Below are positions 13,101 through 25,400 of a DNA stretch of 64,000 nt, piece after piece (positions within the stretch are counted from its first letter, which is position 1; each line of letters starts with the position of its first letter). Source of the stretch: Neelides folsomi (lineage: Eukaryota; Arthropoda; Collembola; Neelipleona; Neelidae); NCBI GenBank assembly GCA_034687125.1, contig JAQGBZ010000350.1, forward strand, positions 1 through 64,000. Reading direction: 5' to 3'. A program made the position numbers and the translations under genes. The notes under the pieces are model-generated. The model was not told the origin of the DNA. It saw only the letters and a program-made list of their open reading frames with translations, and searched no databases.

Positions 13101-16100
13101 GAAAGAGCATCTCCAGGTTTTGTAATTGTGGGGGTGTGAAAAGGGGAGATGGCGGCTGGAGATATCTTTGAAATAAAAGTTCTCTTCTGAGATGCCATGA
13201 GGAGTCTAATAGATGTAAATTAAACGGTGCGTAAGTGAGTGGCAGTCGTGGTGACCTTTTGCTTGCACTTGGGCGATCACGGCTTGTTAGACCCTGGATT
13301 CCGGGAGCGGCCACTCGGAGCTCCTTTCTTTGCTCAAACCCCCAAACTCCCTCATCTCCATATTAGACAAATAAAGGAGGTTTGGAAGCGAAGAAGAATC
13401 CTTTTGAGAAAAAGCACCATTGGAATAACTGAGGTGTCGAATAGTTGAGGAATAGCCAATTCGCACATCCCGGGAGGAAGGTGGGAAGAAGATGATATGA
13501 AACTCAAACAATGCACCTCACACTTTGTTTACTATCAACGAACCTTATACTTGAACATAATACTCACTCACTCGGCTATTAATTCTCCAAAGATCTCATT
13601 TCACATCCAGGGATACATCAATTTGATACATGGCTTCTGGTTTTACGCTTCAATGAGATCTTTTTAAAACACACAATGTAAAATTGTAAACCATTCATAA
13701 AATAAATTCATGAGGAACTTTTTCAATCTAAATTATAAACGAAATGATGAAAAATGAAATGAGAATTTATAAAAAGAATTGAAAAATATCATCAGTATAC
13801 TATTATATTTAATTCTGAATTCTGAATTCTGAATTTAAATTTATTTATTATAATATTATTTGGAATTCAAGCCCGATCTCATTCCAAGTCTAATTTCTGA
13901 GAAATTTTGTTAAAAGGCTAAAATCAACTTTAAACACATTTTTTCATAAAAATACTTCGTTATGAGATGTGATGGCATTAACAGACATTTATTACATAAA
14001 TATGATATTTCCCTTTGAATTCTTCTCAACTTAAACCAACCATAGCATACTAACATTAACATTAAATGTAGTATAGAATAGATACTTCATAATACAAAAT
14101 TTTTACTCTGTATTAACATTACTAGCTGCTTACATGATAAACATATAAGGCAGACATTAAATCCATTATACATGCACAATACATAATATTTAGATATGAT
14201 GAGATATTATTTGAGAATATAAATACGAGTATAATGTGAATCTTTATTGTCAGTCAGTCTAAAAAGAAGTTGAAAGATTTGCATTTGTCGTGTTGGGCTC
14301 ACCCTTAACATTTTCCTATGGTCAATTGCTCATTCCTCAAACAGGGGGTGTAGACCGTGTAGACCAGAAGCTGAAGGAGTACATCGCAACTTACGAAAAA
14401 TCTCATATGGCTGTTGAATGAATTTTTTGCACCATTGTGTCAAAAATTCATTCCTTATACGCAGAGAGTAAAGAGAGAAGTTTGTGAAATTGAATCAAAC
14501 TTCCTCATTTGCCATTCAAAAATGGCATCATCATCATCCGAGTCTTTGAATGATCAAATGATTTCTTATATTTAAATACACTCCACGGTTGGTTCAAACT
14601 TCTTATTCATCAAGGGAGTCCAAGGAATTAGACAAAGATGAAGATGGAATTTAAATTAGGAATTTGAAATGTAAGAAACAAAGAAGGGCTTTTCTTGTTA
14701 TTTTGAAATGCAGATGTTGTTCTTGTTCGAACCTTATTTCCATTATTTTTCTCCTGTCTCTTATACTTATTATGGAGCTAATGGTCCTTCATGGATATTC
14801 TAATACCAGATATTCAAATAATGTTCCATTATAATAAAAATACGGCTTTGGGTTTTGAATTCCCGTGAGGTTGGAGGTCTCTGGAGTATCTCATAATTTA
14901 TTGAGGGAAAGAAGGGCGAAAAAGTGTTTAATTATTGAGGTCTCCCTCCGCGGGATCTAATGGAGGGGCGCTAATGTCTGGCGGATAATCAAACAGGAGG
15001 AATCGGGTGTTTGGGCGAACCCTTGGAGTATTAGCAGAGGGAGGCGAAGTAGGGCGATATTTTCCTGGTTAAGCCAAAAGGCAATTTGTGCTACCCGATG
15101 ATGTGTTTATACTCGCATTATATCAACTAAGGGAATCCCGACTTGGGCCCATGAATACCAAATATCCGAGAAACTCATTCCCGCCTCTCCCCTCGTTCTT
15201 CCCCGCTTTCATATCCCCTGATATATAGACCCGCATGAGTTGGGGTTCATAAAATGAAATGATAAAAAGTAAGTTAAAGGTCATAAAATTAGCCTCATTT
15301 CTCCACCACACTCCCCCACTCCCAATTCCAATGGAAAAAACAATTCTTTGATGAATTTTAAAGTGGAATAAAACTCGTTTGTAAAAATCTACCTTAAAAT
15401 TAATTATCTTTTTAAATCATAATAATATTATAAAGAACATTCATATGCTTAATGTTTACTTATTATTAATTTATAGTTGAATGATAATTTAATAAATTGT
15501 TTTAATCATTGAATTGATTAGAATTGATTAATAATTCAATGTACCATATTAAAAAAATAATAAGAGAAGCATAATAGTTTATCTGTAGAAAAATGAATGA
15601 CTGTGAAATAGTGGTTGAATAATCTTGGAATAATTTTGGAATGTTTTTAAAATCTTTTGATTCAGGTTTGGTTCCAAAACCGTCGAGCAAAGTGGAAGAA
15701 GAGGAAGAAGACAACGAATGTGTTTCGGACACCTGGAGCTCTTTTGCCATCTCATGGACTTCCACCATTTGGGTCCGTCTCTGACAGTCTTTGCCAGCCA
15801 GGTGGAATGTTCGGTGCTTCTGATGCCCGATGGAGTGTTGCATCTATGAATGCCGCAGCTGGTAATTCTAAACTCTTTTAATCAAGTTTCAATTAAATTC
15901 CATTAAATTCGATTTACATTTAATTGTATCTTCTACACATATCCAATTGTATTTACCAATGATTGGTCCTTGTACTCATTGTTTTGATGTTTTATTTAAG
16001 TTGGGCTTGCCGGTCAGTTGAGCCAAGCGGGTGTGTCGATGAGCGGTTTCGGTCAACTTCAGCACCAGTCATCGGGTCTCAACTCGGGACTCTCTATCTC

Positions 16101-16200
16101 GCATTCCGTTCCAACGTCGGGTGGGCACTCGATGTATCAGAGCCATTATGGCCTCAACTCCCTCGGTAACGGCCCTCGTCAAGAGTATTTCTACTCCTAA
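10107..16200 (+). CDS. otp: Orthopedia homeodomain transcription factor (five exons)
   Basis: Coding exons read as 10107-10128, 12118-12227, 12568-12786, 15666-15861 and 16001-16200; all phases close, giving about 248 aa. The homeodomain begins [19 protein letters not shown] and continues across the last long intron as [20 protein letters not shown], which with the LPSHGLP and DSLC blocks is diagnostic of Otp. The homeobox is split between residues 46 and 47 (SRVQ/VWFQ), the usual PRD-class position. Residue 50 is Gln. Otp specifies neuroendocrine and other neurons in bilaterians and acts as a nuclear DNA-binding regulator. The C-terminus ends GPRQEYFYS with no OAR motif, unlike most Otp proteins. 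In-frame upstream ATGs (10032, 9858) could lengthen the N-terminus, so the start is uncertain. Exons 1, 2 and 5 rest on open frame and splice signals; the homeobox exons are certain. Confidence 0.93.
11143..11162. repeat. Short GTAT microsatellite
   Basis: Five GTAT units in Otp intron 1 abut the left end of the transposon at 11163. The element's TA target site (11161-11162) is the last TA of the microsatellite. Confidence 0.7.
11163..11693 (-). mobile_element. Decayed Tc1/mariner-superfamily element
   Basis: The two ends are perfect 27-bp terminal inverted repeats starting CAGGGAGGGCCATAAGTATC, flanked on both sides by TA (11161-11162 and 11694-11695), the target-site duplication of Tc1/mariner elements. 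On the minus strand between about 11515 and 11290 a broken reading frame resembles the C-terminal end of a mariner-like transposase: [17 protein letters not shown], then [14 protein letters not shown], then [20 protein letters not shown], in shifting frames with stops. Only about 530 bp remains, so most of the transposase, including the early catalytic part, is deleted and the copy cannot be autonomous. The near-perfect ends suggest a fairly recent insertion or mobilisation in trans. It sits in Otp intron 1, opposite to the host gene's direction. Confidence 0.9.
12787..15665 (+). other. Otp intron 3 (splits the homeobox)
   Basis: A 2.9-kb intron bounded by CAG/GTAATG and TTCAG/GTTTGG. It contains AT-rich DNA and GC-richer patches (about 13,080-13,450 and 14,900-15,250) with accidental frames, and a short triplicated CTGAATT motif near 13,815. 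I see no nested gene or transposon. Confidence 0.7.
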
Positions 16201-17642
16201 CTACTTCCCCCCTCAACTACACATCTTTTCTTAAGAAATTATGGGGATTCCCCTTTCTAAGGTCGGATTGACCATTCCTCTTTCTAAATAATATTCATGA
16301 AACATTACAGAAAAATACTTTACATAAAATTTGAGTTAGTAAATTAGACGATCCCTCCTCAACTCACGATAGAAAATGACTTCACTTCAAAAGTAATCCC
16401 TTTTCTATCAATTATTCCTTTTTTATTTCATATTCTGTTCCGCGGAATGTTTTTGAAATTAATGTTTATTTAATCATTTATTAATTATCATTTTGCCACA
16501 TTTATAAATTTTAATTTTAACTAACAAATGTATCTAATTAATACATTGCATACCTATTTATCTTTATTAGTAATTGGAACGATTTATAAGTCGAGTATTT
16601 TATTATTTATATTATTATTTATATTATTAAAAATCTTTATTTCTGCTTCTCATATAAACAATCATTGTTAAAAATTTGGTAAAGATCTGTAGATTATTAT
16701 TTAATCAAATCTAATAATGAAGAATGATGTCTTTAGATCCTGTTCTTTATGGGAGTCCTGAACACTTGAACTCAAAGTGCGAGTCTAATCACTGCTAAAT
16801 ATACCAATGATGAATATAATTTTAAAGCTGAAGTTCTAGAGCTCTGTCGTTTACATCTCTACGTATTATTAACAATAAGTGTAATCAATTTTGACTGTAC
16901 ATAAATTGTATCTCAATTCCATTTACTTGATTAATATTAATTAAATAATACTATAAGTAATTCTACTTACATAAACAGTATTGTAAATATTTAATGGAAG
17001 ACGTATTAAAGGCATTAAAAGCGTTTAGGTTGAAAGCTGAACATTATTTCTCATATGCAATAAAATCCACCATGAAATCTAATTGAATAAATAATTATTC
17101 ATATAATTTTATTTTATTAATTAAATAATAATATAATTTTAACTAATAAAATAAAATTATACATCATTGAAGTAAAAACACAAATCTAAAATAATCATTT
17201 TCATAAATATTCATACTACAATAAAATAGTATTTCAATAAAATTTAATAGTTAAAATGAGGTTAATCATTAAATGGCATTAAGTTTTAAGTTTACATTTT
17301 AAGTTTACATTTAATTAAATTGTTTAATTTAATGTTCAACATTGGACCGTTCCTTTGTTCAAATGGTTTGTTGTAGAGGTTTTTATGTTTTTGAGCATTC
17401 AGCGTCGCCCTCTCGCACATGAGAAAGCAAATGGAAGCAAAGCAAACTGAAATTCCTTCCCGGCTTTAAATTCCCTTTCAATTTCATACACATGCAATTG
17501 GGTGTAATGTAAAACTCATCTCCCGCTCAGTTCTTTCTTTTCTTCTCATACAAAATCTCCTTCGATTGAACAATTGAAGGTCAAGGGAGTAAAGTGTGAG
17601 CTGGAGAACTTGACCCTGTGATCACACACTGCGACCTACAAC
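16201..17642. other. Intergenic, Otp 3' side to CKS1
   Basis: Very AT-rich. It holds the probable Otp 3' untranslated region; an AATAAA lies at 17059-17064, far from the stop, so its use is uncertain. An 18-bp AT inverted repeat is annotated separately. No gene is seen. Confidence 0.6.
17102..17161. repeat. AT-only inverted repeat (hairpin/cruciform)
   Basis: The arms 17102-17119 and 17144-17161 are exactly complementary over 18 bp with a 24-nt spacer. The arms contain only A and T. It lies between Otp and CKS1, too far from known ends to call a terminator. Confidence 0.7.
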
Positions 17643-18657
17643 ATGTCACATAAAGACATTTATTACTCCAATAAATACACGGACACCAAATACGAATACC
17701 GGTAAGTTGGTTAAGTTGCCGATCAAAACTTTAAATTCTTTATCCTTTTATTTACTATTTGGAGTAGGAACTTAATAAAGTCATTTAATAATGAATGGTT
17801 AAAGTTTAAAAGTTTAAATTATCTTTTTATCTGTTATTTATTATAAGGATATTTAAATCATTAATTTTATTTATTGCAATTGAAATTAGCATCAACTGTC
17901 TTTCTATTAATTCTTATTTGAATGACATCTCATTAATTATCATATTTTGGTAGTAGATCAGACGTCATTTATTATTATTAATTATCATATTTTGGTAGTT
18001 GATCAGACGTCATTTATTATTATTAATTATCATATTTTGGTAGTAGATCAGACGTCATTTATTATTAACTGCTTAATTCTCATTATATAAAAATAATAAC
18101 TTTTTTGGTTAATTATAAACTCTGTTTTAATATTTTTTAATTGCAGTCATGTGGTGCTTCCGAAGGAATTAACTAAAAACGTACCAAAGGACCGTTTAAT
18201 GTCAGAGAGCGAGTGGAGAAAGTTGGGAGTTAGTCAGAGTCAAGGTTCGACAATTACAATAACTTTAAATATTTATCATTCGTATTTAACTCATTGAACG
18301 ACGAAGTTTTTAACAATAAAACATTTCAACATTCGTTGTACAACTTGTGTAACGAGTGCATCTCTATATGTTTTTAATTTAAATATATATTTGTCTTTTA
18401 ATAGGTTGGGTTCATTACATGAAGCATGATCCAGGTATGACTAATGTGTTTACCTATTAGATAATTATTATAAAAATATTAAAAACAAAACGTTATATAA
18501 TATTTACGTATTATAAATGAGAGTTAAATCAAAATCATTTAAATCAACAAAATATTTCGATTATTTCGAACGTATTTTGTTGTTTTCAGAGCCTCACATT
18601 CTTCTCTTCCGCCGTATTCTTCCTCCTGAAATTCTCCCAAAAGAAACTAGACATTAA
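17643..18657 (+). CDS. CKS1: Cyclin-dependent kinase regulatory subunit CKS1
   Basis: Four exons (17643-17701, 18147-18244, 18405-18434, 18590-18657) join in phase to an 84-aa protein, close to the usual 79-86 aa. It starts [20 protein letters not shown] and carries the family hallmarks [21 protein letters not shown] and [12 protein letters not shown], including the hinge His-x-Pro-Glu-Pro region and the phosphate-binding Arg, Ser and Trp positions. CKS proteins bind CDK1/CDK2 and phosphorylated substrates, promoting multisite phosphorylation and, through SCF-Skp2, p27-type inhibitor turnover. The first exon ends just after KYEYR. Intron 1 (445 bp) contains a triplicated 45-bp repeat. TPGS2 follows on the same strand 880 bp later. 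The identification is secure; CKS1 versus CKS2 type is a vertebrate distinction that need not apply here. Confidence 0.96.
17932..18066. repeat. Three tandem 45-bp units in CKS1 intron 1
   Basis: Units 17932-17976, 17977-18021 and 18022-18066 are each 45 bp and almost identical (visible change GTAGTAGATC versus GTAGTTGATC in the middle copy). Each unit carries AGATCAGACGTCAT or TGATCAGACGTCAT, including the palindrome GACGTC. Confidence 0.93.
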
Positions 18658-19537
18658 TCTCGTCCTACCGCATTATTCAAAACTGATGAATCATCAACTT
18701 CCATCTTTATCACCATTGTAATCTATCCTTGAGGTTGGGGTTGGGGAATTGAATTTTAATTATTCTCGCATTTTAACAACATTTTATCATACCATATATT
18801 AGAAGGATAGCAAATGCTTTTAAATCTGAATTATTTTAATCTTGCCAACATTTTTAATTTTACCTTTTACTCATAAGTCATGAGAATTTGTCAATTTTAT
18901 GTAAAACAAATATCCTATTAGTAAAAAGTCTAATTAATCACTATTGAATGGTGACATTTTTTATATTAAAATTTTATTAACTCATTTTGCTAGAATTTTA
19001 AAACTTTCAATTTTATACTGAACTTTGTAAGAGGGGAAAGGGATTAGATAATTAAGTCATTTAAATATTAGATTTAAACTTGATTTAAGATTGTAATATT
19101 TTTACCTATAATATTAGTCTAGAATTAATTATAAGTAGTTATATTGGATTCAAATAATCGTAACCTAAAAGAACAACATTTTTCAAATCTCAATTTTCCA
19201 CTTTTGTAAATTATTGTATTGAAACCTGATGTAAATAAGTACTTAAGTATTAAACCATGATCTAATTACTATAACTTGTTGTTCAAAATCATTTATTCGA
19301 TCATCCCATTTGAACACAAGTCTTTTATCTTCTTATTGTTAAATAGTTAATCAATATCACATTGACTTCTTGATACATGTGCAGTTTTCATCACACTATA
19401 CTCTTTCATTGAGCCTTGTTATCGATCAAACATTTGATTTGTTTAAAAAACATCATTATCAATAAAATCAAAGATTAATTCATCATTTATCAAAATCTAT
19501 AAATTATCATAAGAAAAGCATTAATAATAAAAAAATA
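18658..19537. other. Intergenic, CKS1 to TPGS2
   Basis: AT-rich spacer with no supportable gene. It must hold the CKS1 3' untranslated region and the TPGS2 promoter; I see no clear TATA box. Confidence 0.5.
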
Positions 19538-20871
19538 ATGTCAAAATTGTTAGGATCCCCAAGACCTTCATTAGAAAATACGGAATCGAAAAATTCAACA
19601 GATAATCTTAATAATCATAAATACGCGTCTCAAGATGATGAATTTCACAAATATTTTACGCTCGGACTTGAAGAAAAACTCCGTAAGACTTAAATTTCGT
19701 TAACCATATTATATTCTATGTTATTAATATTATATAGCTAAATTGTATTGATTTCTCAATAAACAATAATGTCTTATCAATCTTTCTACAGAAGTTTTAT
19801 ATGCGTATAGATCTATAAATCGGAATATCCATTATGCTACCTCTCCAAAATTAATGTGTGTTAATTAACTATTAACTATATAACTGTAAATTAATTATTA
19901 TAGGCAAGAATCCCCTGATCAAAGAAATCAAACAAACGTTCAGAAACCCCTGTGACATTTCCTCCATCCAAAATTGGGAAAATAAATATGAATTGAGTTT
20001 GCCTTCCGACCTCCTCAACTTTTATTATTCCACAAACGGCTACCAATGCACATGGAGTTTGGAACATGCCGGGGAACTTCTCCGAATCGGGGATTTGAAC
20101 ATCAATCAACTCAACGATTTAATTCCACTCATAAAATCATCTCCTCCTCTCGACCCACCCAAAAACCCTCCACATAAAACCAAAGAACAATCCAATAATG
20201 AAAAGAACGAAAAGAATCAAATTCACAAAGAAGTGAAAGAACAATATTCACACGGAGAAATCCAACTAATGATGGTGATGGCCAAATCTTCCACACCTGG
20301 GCTCGATTACAAAGGTGATACTCGTTCTCGATTGAAGCTTGAAAATGAAGACAAAGCATTTCGTTTGGATTCCTTTCCTCATCCTTCGTCCGGAGTCAAT
20401 TGCTTGGTTTACAAAAACAACCCCAAAAAGAAAACGGAAGAAGGAATTGAAATTTGGTTTGAAGATCCAGAAGGAGAATTTCATTATTTGGCCCCAACGT
20501 TTACTCATTATTATCGAATGATGTTGTTTCATCTTGGACTTCCTCAATGGCATTTCCGCTTCACTCCACAAGGAATCTCAAACTGGGCAGAGGTTAGTTA
20601 ACTTAATATGTATTAACCATCATCCAACTACCTATATTAGACTATTATATAATTAATTAATTTAATTTAAAATTAGCAAATGTGTTGGCTCGTGGCACCA
20701 ACGTTGCTTCAACCTCCCAAGATGGAAAATTATCCGAATTGCTACTCCGGACTCTGGTCAACCGAATATCCAGTGGAAGCTGGGAAACCCAACACGAGTA
20801 AAAACATCCTCACAGCGAACGTCTTCAAAAAGAAGAAAAAGGGAAACGCAGATGAAACAAATAAAAATTGA
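19538..20871 (+). CDS. TPGS2: Tubulin polyglutamylase complex subunit 2
   Basis: Four exons (19538-19682, 19792-19857, 19904-20592, 20677-20871) give about 364 aa with consistent phases. The block LPSDLLNFYYSTNGYQCTWS followed by IGDLNINQL, then CLVYKNN, EIWFEDPEGEFHYLAPTFT and YYRMMLFHLGLPQWHFRF, matches TPGS2 (C18orf10) in order and spacing; the domain is a SMI1/KNR4-like fold. TPGS2 is a non-catalytic subunit of the TTLL1-containing complex that adds glutamate side chains to tubulin in cilia, centrioles and neuronal microtubules. A charged linker of about 70 residues rich in Lys, Asn and Glu divides the two conserved blocks. The tail is basic (a run of five lysines), as in the vertebrate protein. 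The first two exons rest on splice signals and a weak match to the N-terminus (TLG near residue 41), so the exact start is less certain than the core. Confidence 0.9.
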
Positions 20872-20875
20872 AACC

Positions 20876-20881
20876 AATAAA
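20876..20881 (+). terminator. Poly(A) signal of TPGS2
   Basis: AATAAA lies 5 nt after the TPGS2 stop codon; a second AATAAA overlaps the end of the coding region at 20860-20865. Confidence 0.5.
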
Positions 20882-22455
20882 AATAAGTTTTTAAAATCAA
20901 ACATGAAAACAATTACACCTTTCGACGCTGCTATGTACATTTTGATGAATTAATGAAAAATGAAAGGAAGAAATGACAAAGTTAATTAAAACATTTTTAG
21001 GGCTTTATTTTCTCTTGAACAAATAGACCTTTCGGGAAATGAGACTTCAAATCTTGAAAGTCTTGTGTCATAAAGAAATTGACAAAAATCACAATTATTT
21101 TTTACTCAATGAATCCGAATTGGTTTTATTACTTTTTTTGATTTTTTGGAATGCTAAATAATTAATTATCTAATTAGATTAAAGTTGTGTTAAATGAGGT
21201 GGTACAAAGAAAAAAATATCATAATTGCATCTCGATGTTCACTTTCGTATCCTACGATTACATAACCCTCCTCCGAAATACGATTGATGGGAACATTTAA
21301 ACTCTTAACAAGTACACTTACATATTTATTGTATCTTTGATTATTATCATATTTTTTATTTAAGTTTTAAATAGTTTACTTTTTTGGTTTATTATCCTTC
21401 AGTATTGACTTTGATATGTTAAGGTTGAAGTATTGTTCTTTTTGATATGTGACTGATTGCATTGAAAGTCCTTTCTCTGCTCCTTTCAATTAATTATTTA
21501 AATATAATTACCACAAATACTCATACAGGATAACAATTGATCACAACATACGAAGAAGATTTTACACAAACAAACAATTCATCCGAAGAACATTTATGCA
21601 TCAACCATACGATTGGAAGTATTTTTCTAAATTCTAGTCTTAACATCAAGTTCGCATTTACTCCTTCATACTTCATTCAAAACATTAAAGACTTCTGGTT
21701 GATTAATACAAAGTTTTACCATATTTATTAGTTTACATTTGAATTGGTAAGGAAAGTTTCTAAAAATAAGAATAAGTAATGAAGAATATTAAAAAATAAG
21801 TACCCCTTTTAATTTGCTTATTAAATATCTTTCTTTCAAAAGTAATAAAGTATTACTTATTAAAGAATCGCGTCTAGTGAAAATAGTTTTTAGTAAATAC
21901 AATTTGCAGTTTAAGTAATTTGACAAGTTAGGAGGGAAGATATATTGAGGAAGAATGGAATAAAACTACTGTTGAAAGCATTAGATAATCAATTGGCACA
22001 CTTTAATGCTGAATAAGAAACGAGAAAAGTACTGGTAAAATAAGCTAGCAAATCGGATGCATACAATGATCGATACTCAAGCACATCATTTCCCTTTTAT
22101 CTAATTATTTATTTTTATATTTTTAAATATCTTTAAAGGGTCATTAAGCCAATTGTAAAAGAAAACAAAATGGGAAATGGAAATAATCCTAATTGACAAA
22201 AAAATTCTATACCTAAAATTCATTCCTCACAAAGGTACAATAAATAGTGCACGAATTATGTTCAAAAGACAAAAGGTAAGCAATATTGGAGAATATAAAT
22301 GAGGAAAGCAAATAAAATTAGAGATTCTCAACTGTATGAATCTCTTTCGTTGCAATGTTACTTTAAAAAATGACTCCTAAATATCGAATTCTTGCAATGT
22401 AAAGTATATAACAAAATTCTAAAAGATTACTTTTGTACAAAAAAATTGGAGGATT
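20882..22455. other. Convergent intergenic region, TPGS2 to GLD-2
   Basis: AT-rich DNA between the 3' ends of two convergent genes. A 60-codon open frame near 21,540-21,730 lacks an ATG and any family resemblance. Nothing else is seen. Confidence 0.5.
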
Positions 22456-25400
22456 TCAATAGCGAATTTTGTGGAGATTCGCCGTAGTGAGAGCTTCCAT
22501 GTGAGAAATTGGAAAGAAAATGGAATCCAAATCTTTGCTCTCTTCCAGTTTATTGAGACTGGTGATGAAAATCCCTCGGATCTTCTCAAACGCGTCCTTG
22601 TCGTATACTGAACGAGCTGTATTCGTCAAATCAAACGGTTCTGAAAACATAAAAATTAAAATATGACTATGGTTCACTAAAAAAGTTAATTAGCTAAGCT
22701 AAAGTTAATTAACTAATGACCTCAGTTATTAATCTTATTAATAATAACATTAAGCACCTTCAATGCAAATATGCTTCCATTGATGGGGATCGTTTTTATA
22801 GCTTTTCGCCTGCATGCATAACTTCACTGCGATCGTACATCCAATCCGAACAGAAACTGCTTGATGGCTAAAACTGTAAAAATTGGGATATTTAGTTCCT
22901 GAACTTTATTTGATTAGAATATAAATAAATGAGGTATAACATTTATTTTCATTTAATGCAAATCTAATCCTTTCAATATTCAAAAATAAAAATTAAATAC
23001 GAGTCAATTGTTAGATTCATTAATTTATTGTAAAAGTCACTAACTCAAATTTCCTCGAGTAGTAATCGAGGAATCTGACGAGAAGTTGACCCAAAGATTC
23101 CTTGTTAGACGATTCCCAAGGCGGAATGTTCTCGTTGATTTTAATCTTCAGAACGTCTGTGGTGTTGGAGAATTTGTCCGGGTAGAGGGAATGCAAACAT
23201 GGGAGAACTGGATCCGTGCCCAACTGGAGGAAATGAATGACCATCAGGACGAGTGAATAAGAGCTGATGGTCATATTCTTAGCGTCGTTAATGGCCTGAG
23301 TTTGAGCCCAGAGCTTAATCACCAGAACGAGTGGCTTCACCCGCCAATCTAATTGAGAGTAGCAGTAGAGGAGCTGAGTATTCCGAATTCCAACAAAGTT
23401 ATTGCAGTTCAAATCCACTTCCAGGCCTCTCTTCAAATCCTTCAGTTTCAAGATGGGAACTTTGGCATAAATGATTTCGGCCGATTCTCCCATTTGGGAA
23501 TTGATCCTAAGAAGCTCGTGAATCTCGTGTAGAATCGCTACAGCCTCACACCGTTGATCAACTTCAAACTTCCCTACTAGAAGACACATGTCAACGTCGG
23601 ACGTGTTGCTGCCAAATCCTGACATGGTGGACCCGACCACTTGCAATCCATACTTGGAATAAGGCTTGTGCTATTTTATAATAATTGTATTAATACTTTC
23701 ATTATTAAAATAAAACTTTAAAACTTGTTTAATTAAAAGATAATTTACTTTCGGCTTGATCGCTTCAAAGATTTCCTTCCATAACTCCATCTTCTTCTTA
23801 AAAGTATCGGTAGTTTGTTGATTGGTAAGGAATTTCCTCCAAATTTGTTCCGAGAGCTAGATAATTATCCAAAGCAAATAGTAAAGATCAAGAGAGACTC
23901 ATGAAAAAGTATTAATTTATGTTATACATAATTGCTGAAACCATACGATCGGTAATTTGTTCAGGATCTTTTGCATGGATCCTATAATGGGTTCTTACAG
24001 AGTCGTAATCCGATGCCTCAGAAATGAAAGTAGAAGGACGCACTTTCATCTCCCCGAACTTGAATTCATCAACCAGCGCATCGGGGTTAATATCCATTTG
24101 CCACAATTTGGAGAAGTTGGTTTTCCGATGATGATTTTGGTAATGGGGATAGGAATGCTGAGATTTCAATCCGATCTCTGATAAAAGATTGCAACTGGGA
24201 ATGTTGGTCGTAAGCACCATCCCATTGTCGTTGATATATCTGCTGTATAATCAAATTATAGTTAGAAAAACAGGTATTGGAAATGCAAAAAATGATATTC
24301 AATTACTGTTAAATTCTATTAAATGAATTATTGCATTTAAATATTTTTCAAAATATCGCAACAACTCTACATAGACTATAGCCAAAATGCTGATTACAAA
24401 ATGATACTTTATAAAATTCCAAATAGTGGCAAATTAAAAACTTATAAAAAAATTAAGACCCTAAGTTCAAAATACCATTTGATTCAAAAATGAAAATCCC
24501 GTTTTTATTTATAAAACTTAAATCCCAATATTTAATATATTTATTTAAAATTAAAAAAACCACCAATCCCGAATAAGTTAATGAAAATAATATCAATTAA
24601 ACATACTTTTTAAAAGGAATAAAATTTTGTCTGTCAAAACGTTTTATAATTACAAAATAGCCACAACACAGTTCAACACACATGCGTCATTCGTTTCAGA
24701 CATGCAGCATACTTTGCGTATATAATTAGAAATTTGAGCTTGCTTAATTATGGCGTAAATAACTTTAAATAAATAATAAACTAAAGATTTAATAGGAGAG
24801 GAATAAAGAAAAAGAAAGCAATACACAGAGATGAAAGACGGAGGCTTGTAAGGAACAAACGGAAGCGGTTTCTTGTGGACATGCTTTTTATTCTTCTTAT
24901 TAGGTTTTTTATTTTTCTTCAACCTTTTCTTGGGATTGGTGGTGTTCGCTGGAGCAGGAGATTCGCACTGGACTGAACAATAATCTTCTTCCACTTGTCC
25001 ATGCTTCTTTTCTTCCCAGTCCCCAACAGCGAACAAGTCCACGTTTTTATCGACCTCCAGTCCACCAGGCGGGAAGATGGGACTATTGGGAGGGAAAAAT
25101 ATAGGATACCCGTTCTTGTCCCCACCGCCTCCGTAGTAATCGTAAGGGCGGGCATAGTAGCTAGGGTAGGACCCAAAGGCTCCGCGCTGGGTCGTACTGG
25201 AATAAAATGCCTTGTTGCTCATCGTGAGCACTCCAAGAGAATCAGGGGAGTCCAAAGCAGTCCAATGGGAATTGGGTGCCGTTGACGGACCAGAGCTGTT
25301 GTTGATCCTTCGTGGGGGAAGAGCTGTAGCGTAAACACTCTCTTCCAATTCGGGAGTTACTGATGGGCTCAACAAAGCTCGGATCCCGGTTCCGTTCGCC

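Noticed and set aside
24650-24824. In-frame extension of GLD-2 exon 3
   Set aside because: Reads hydrophobic intron sequence past the GT/GTATTGC donor; splicing there restores the phase to the next exon.
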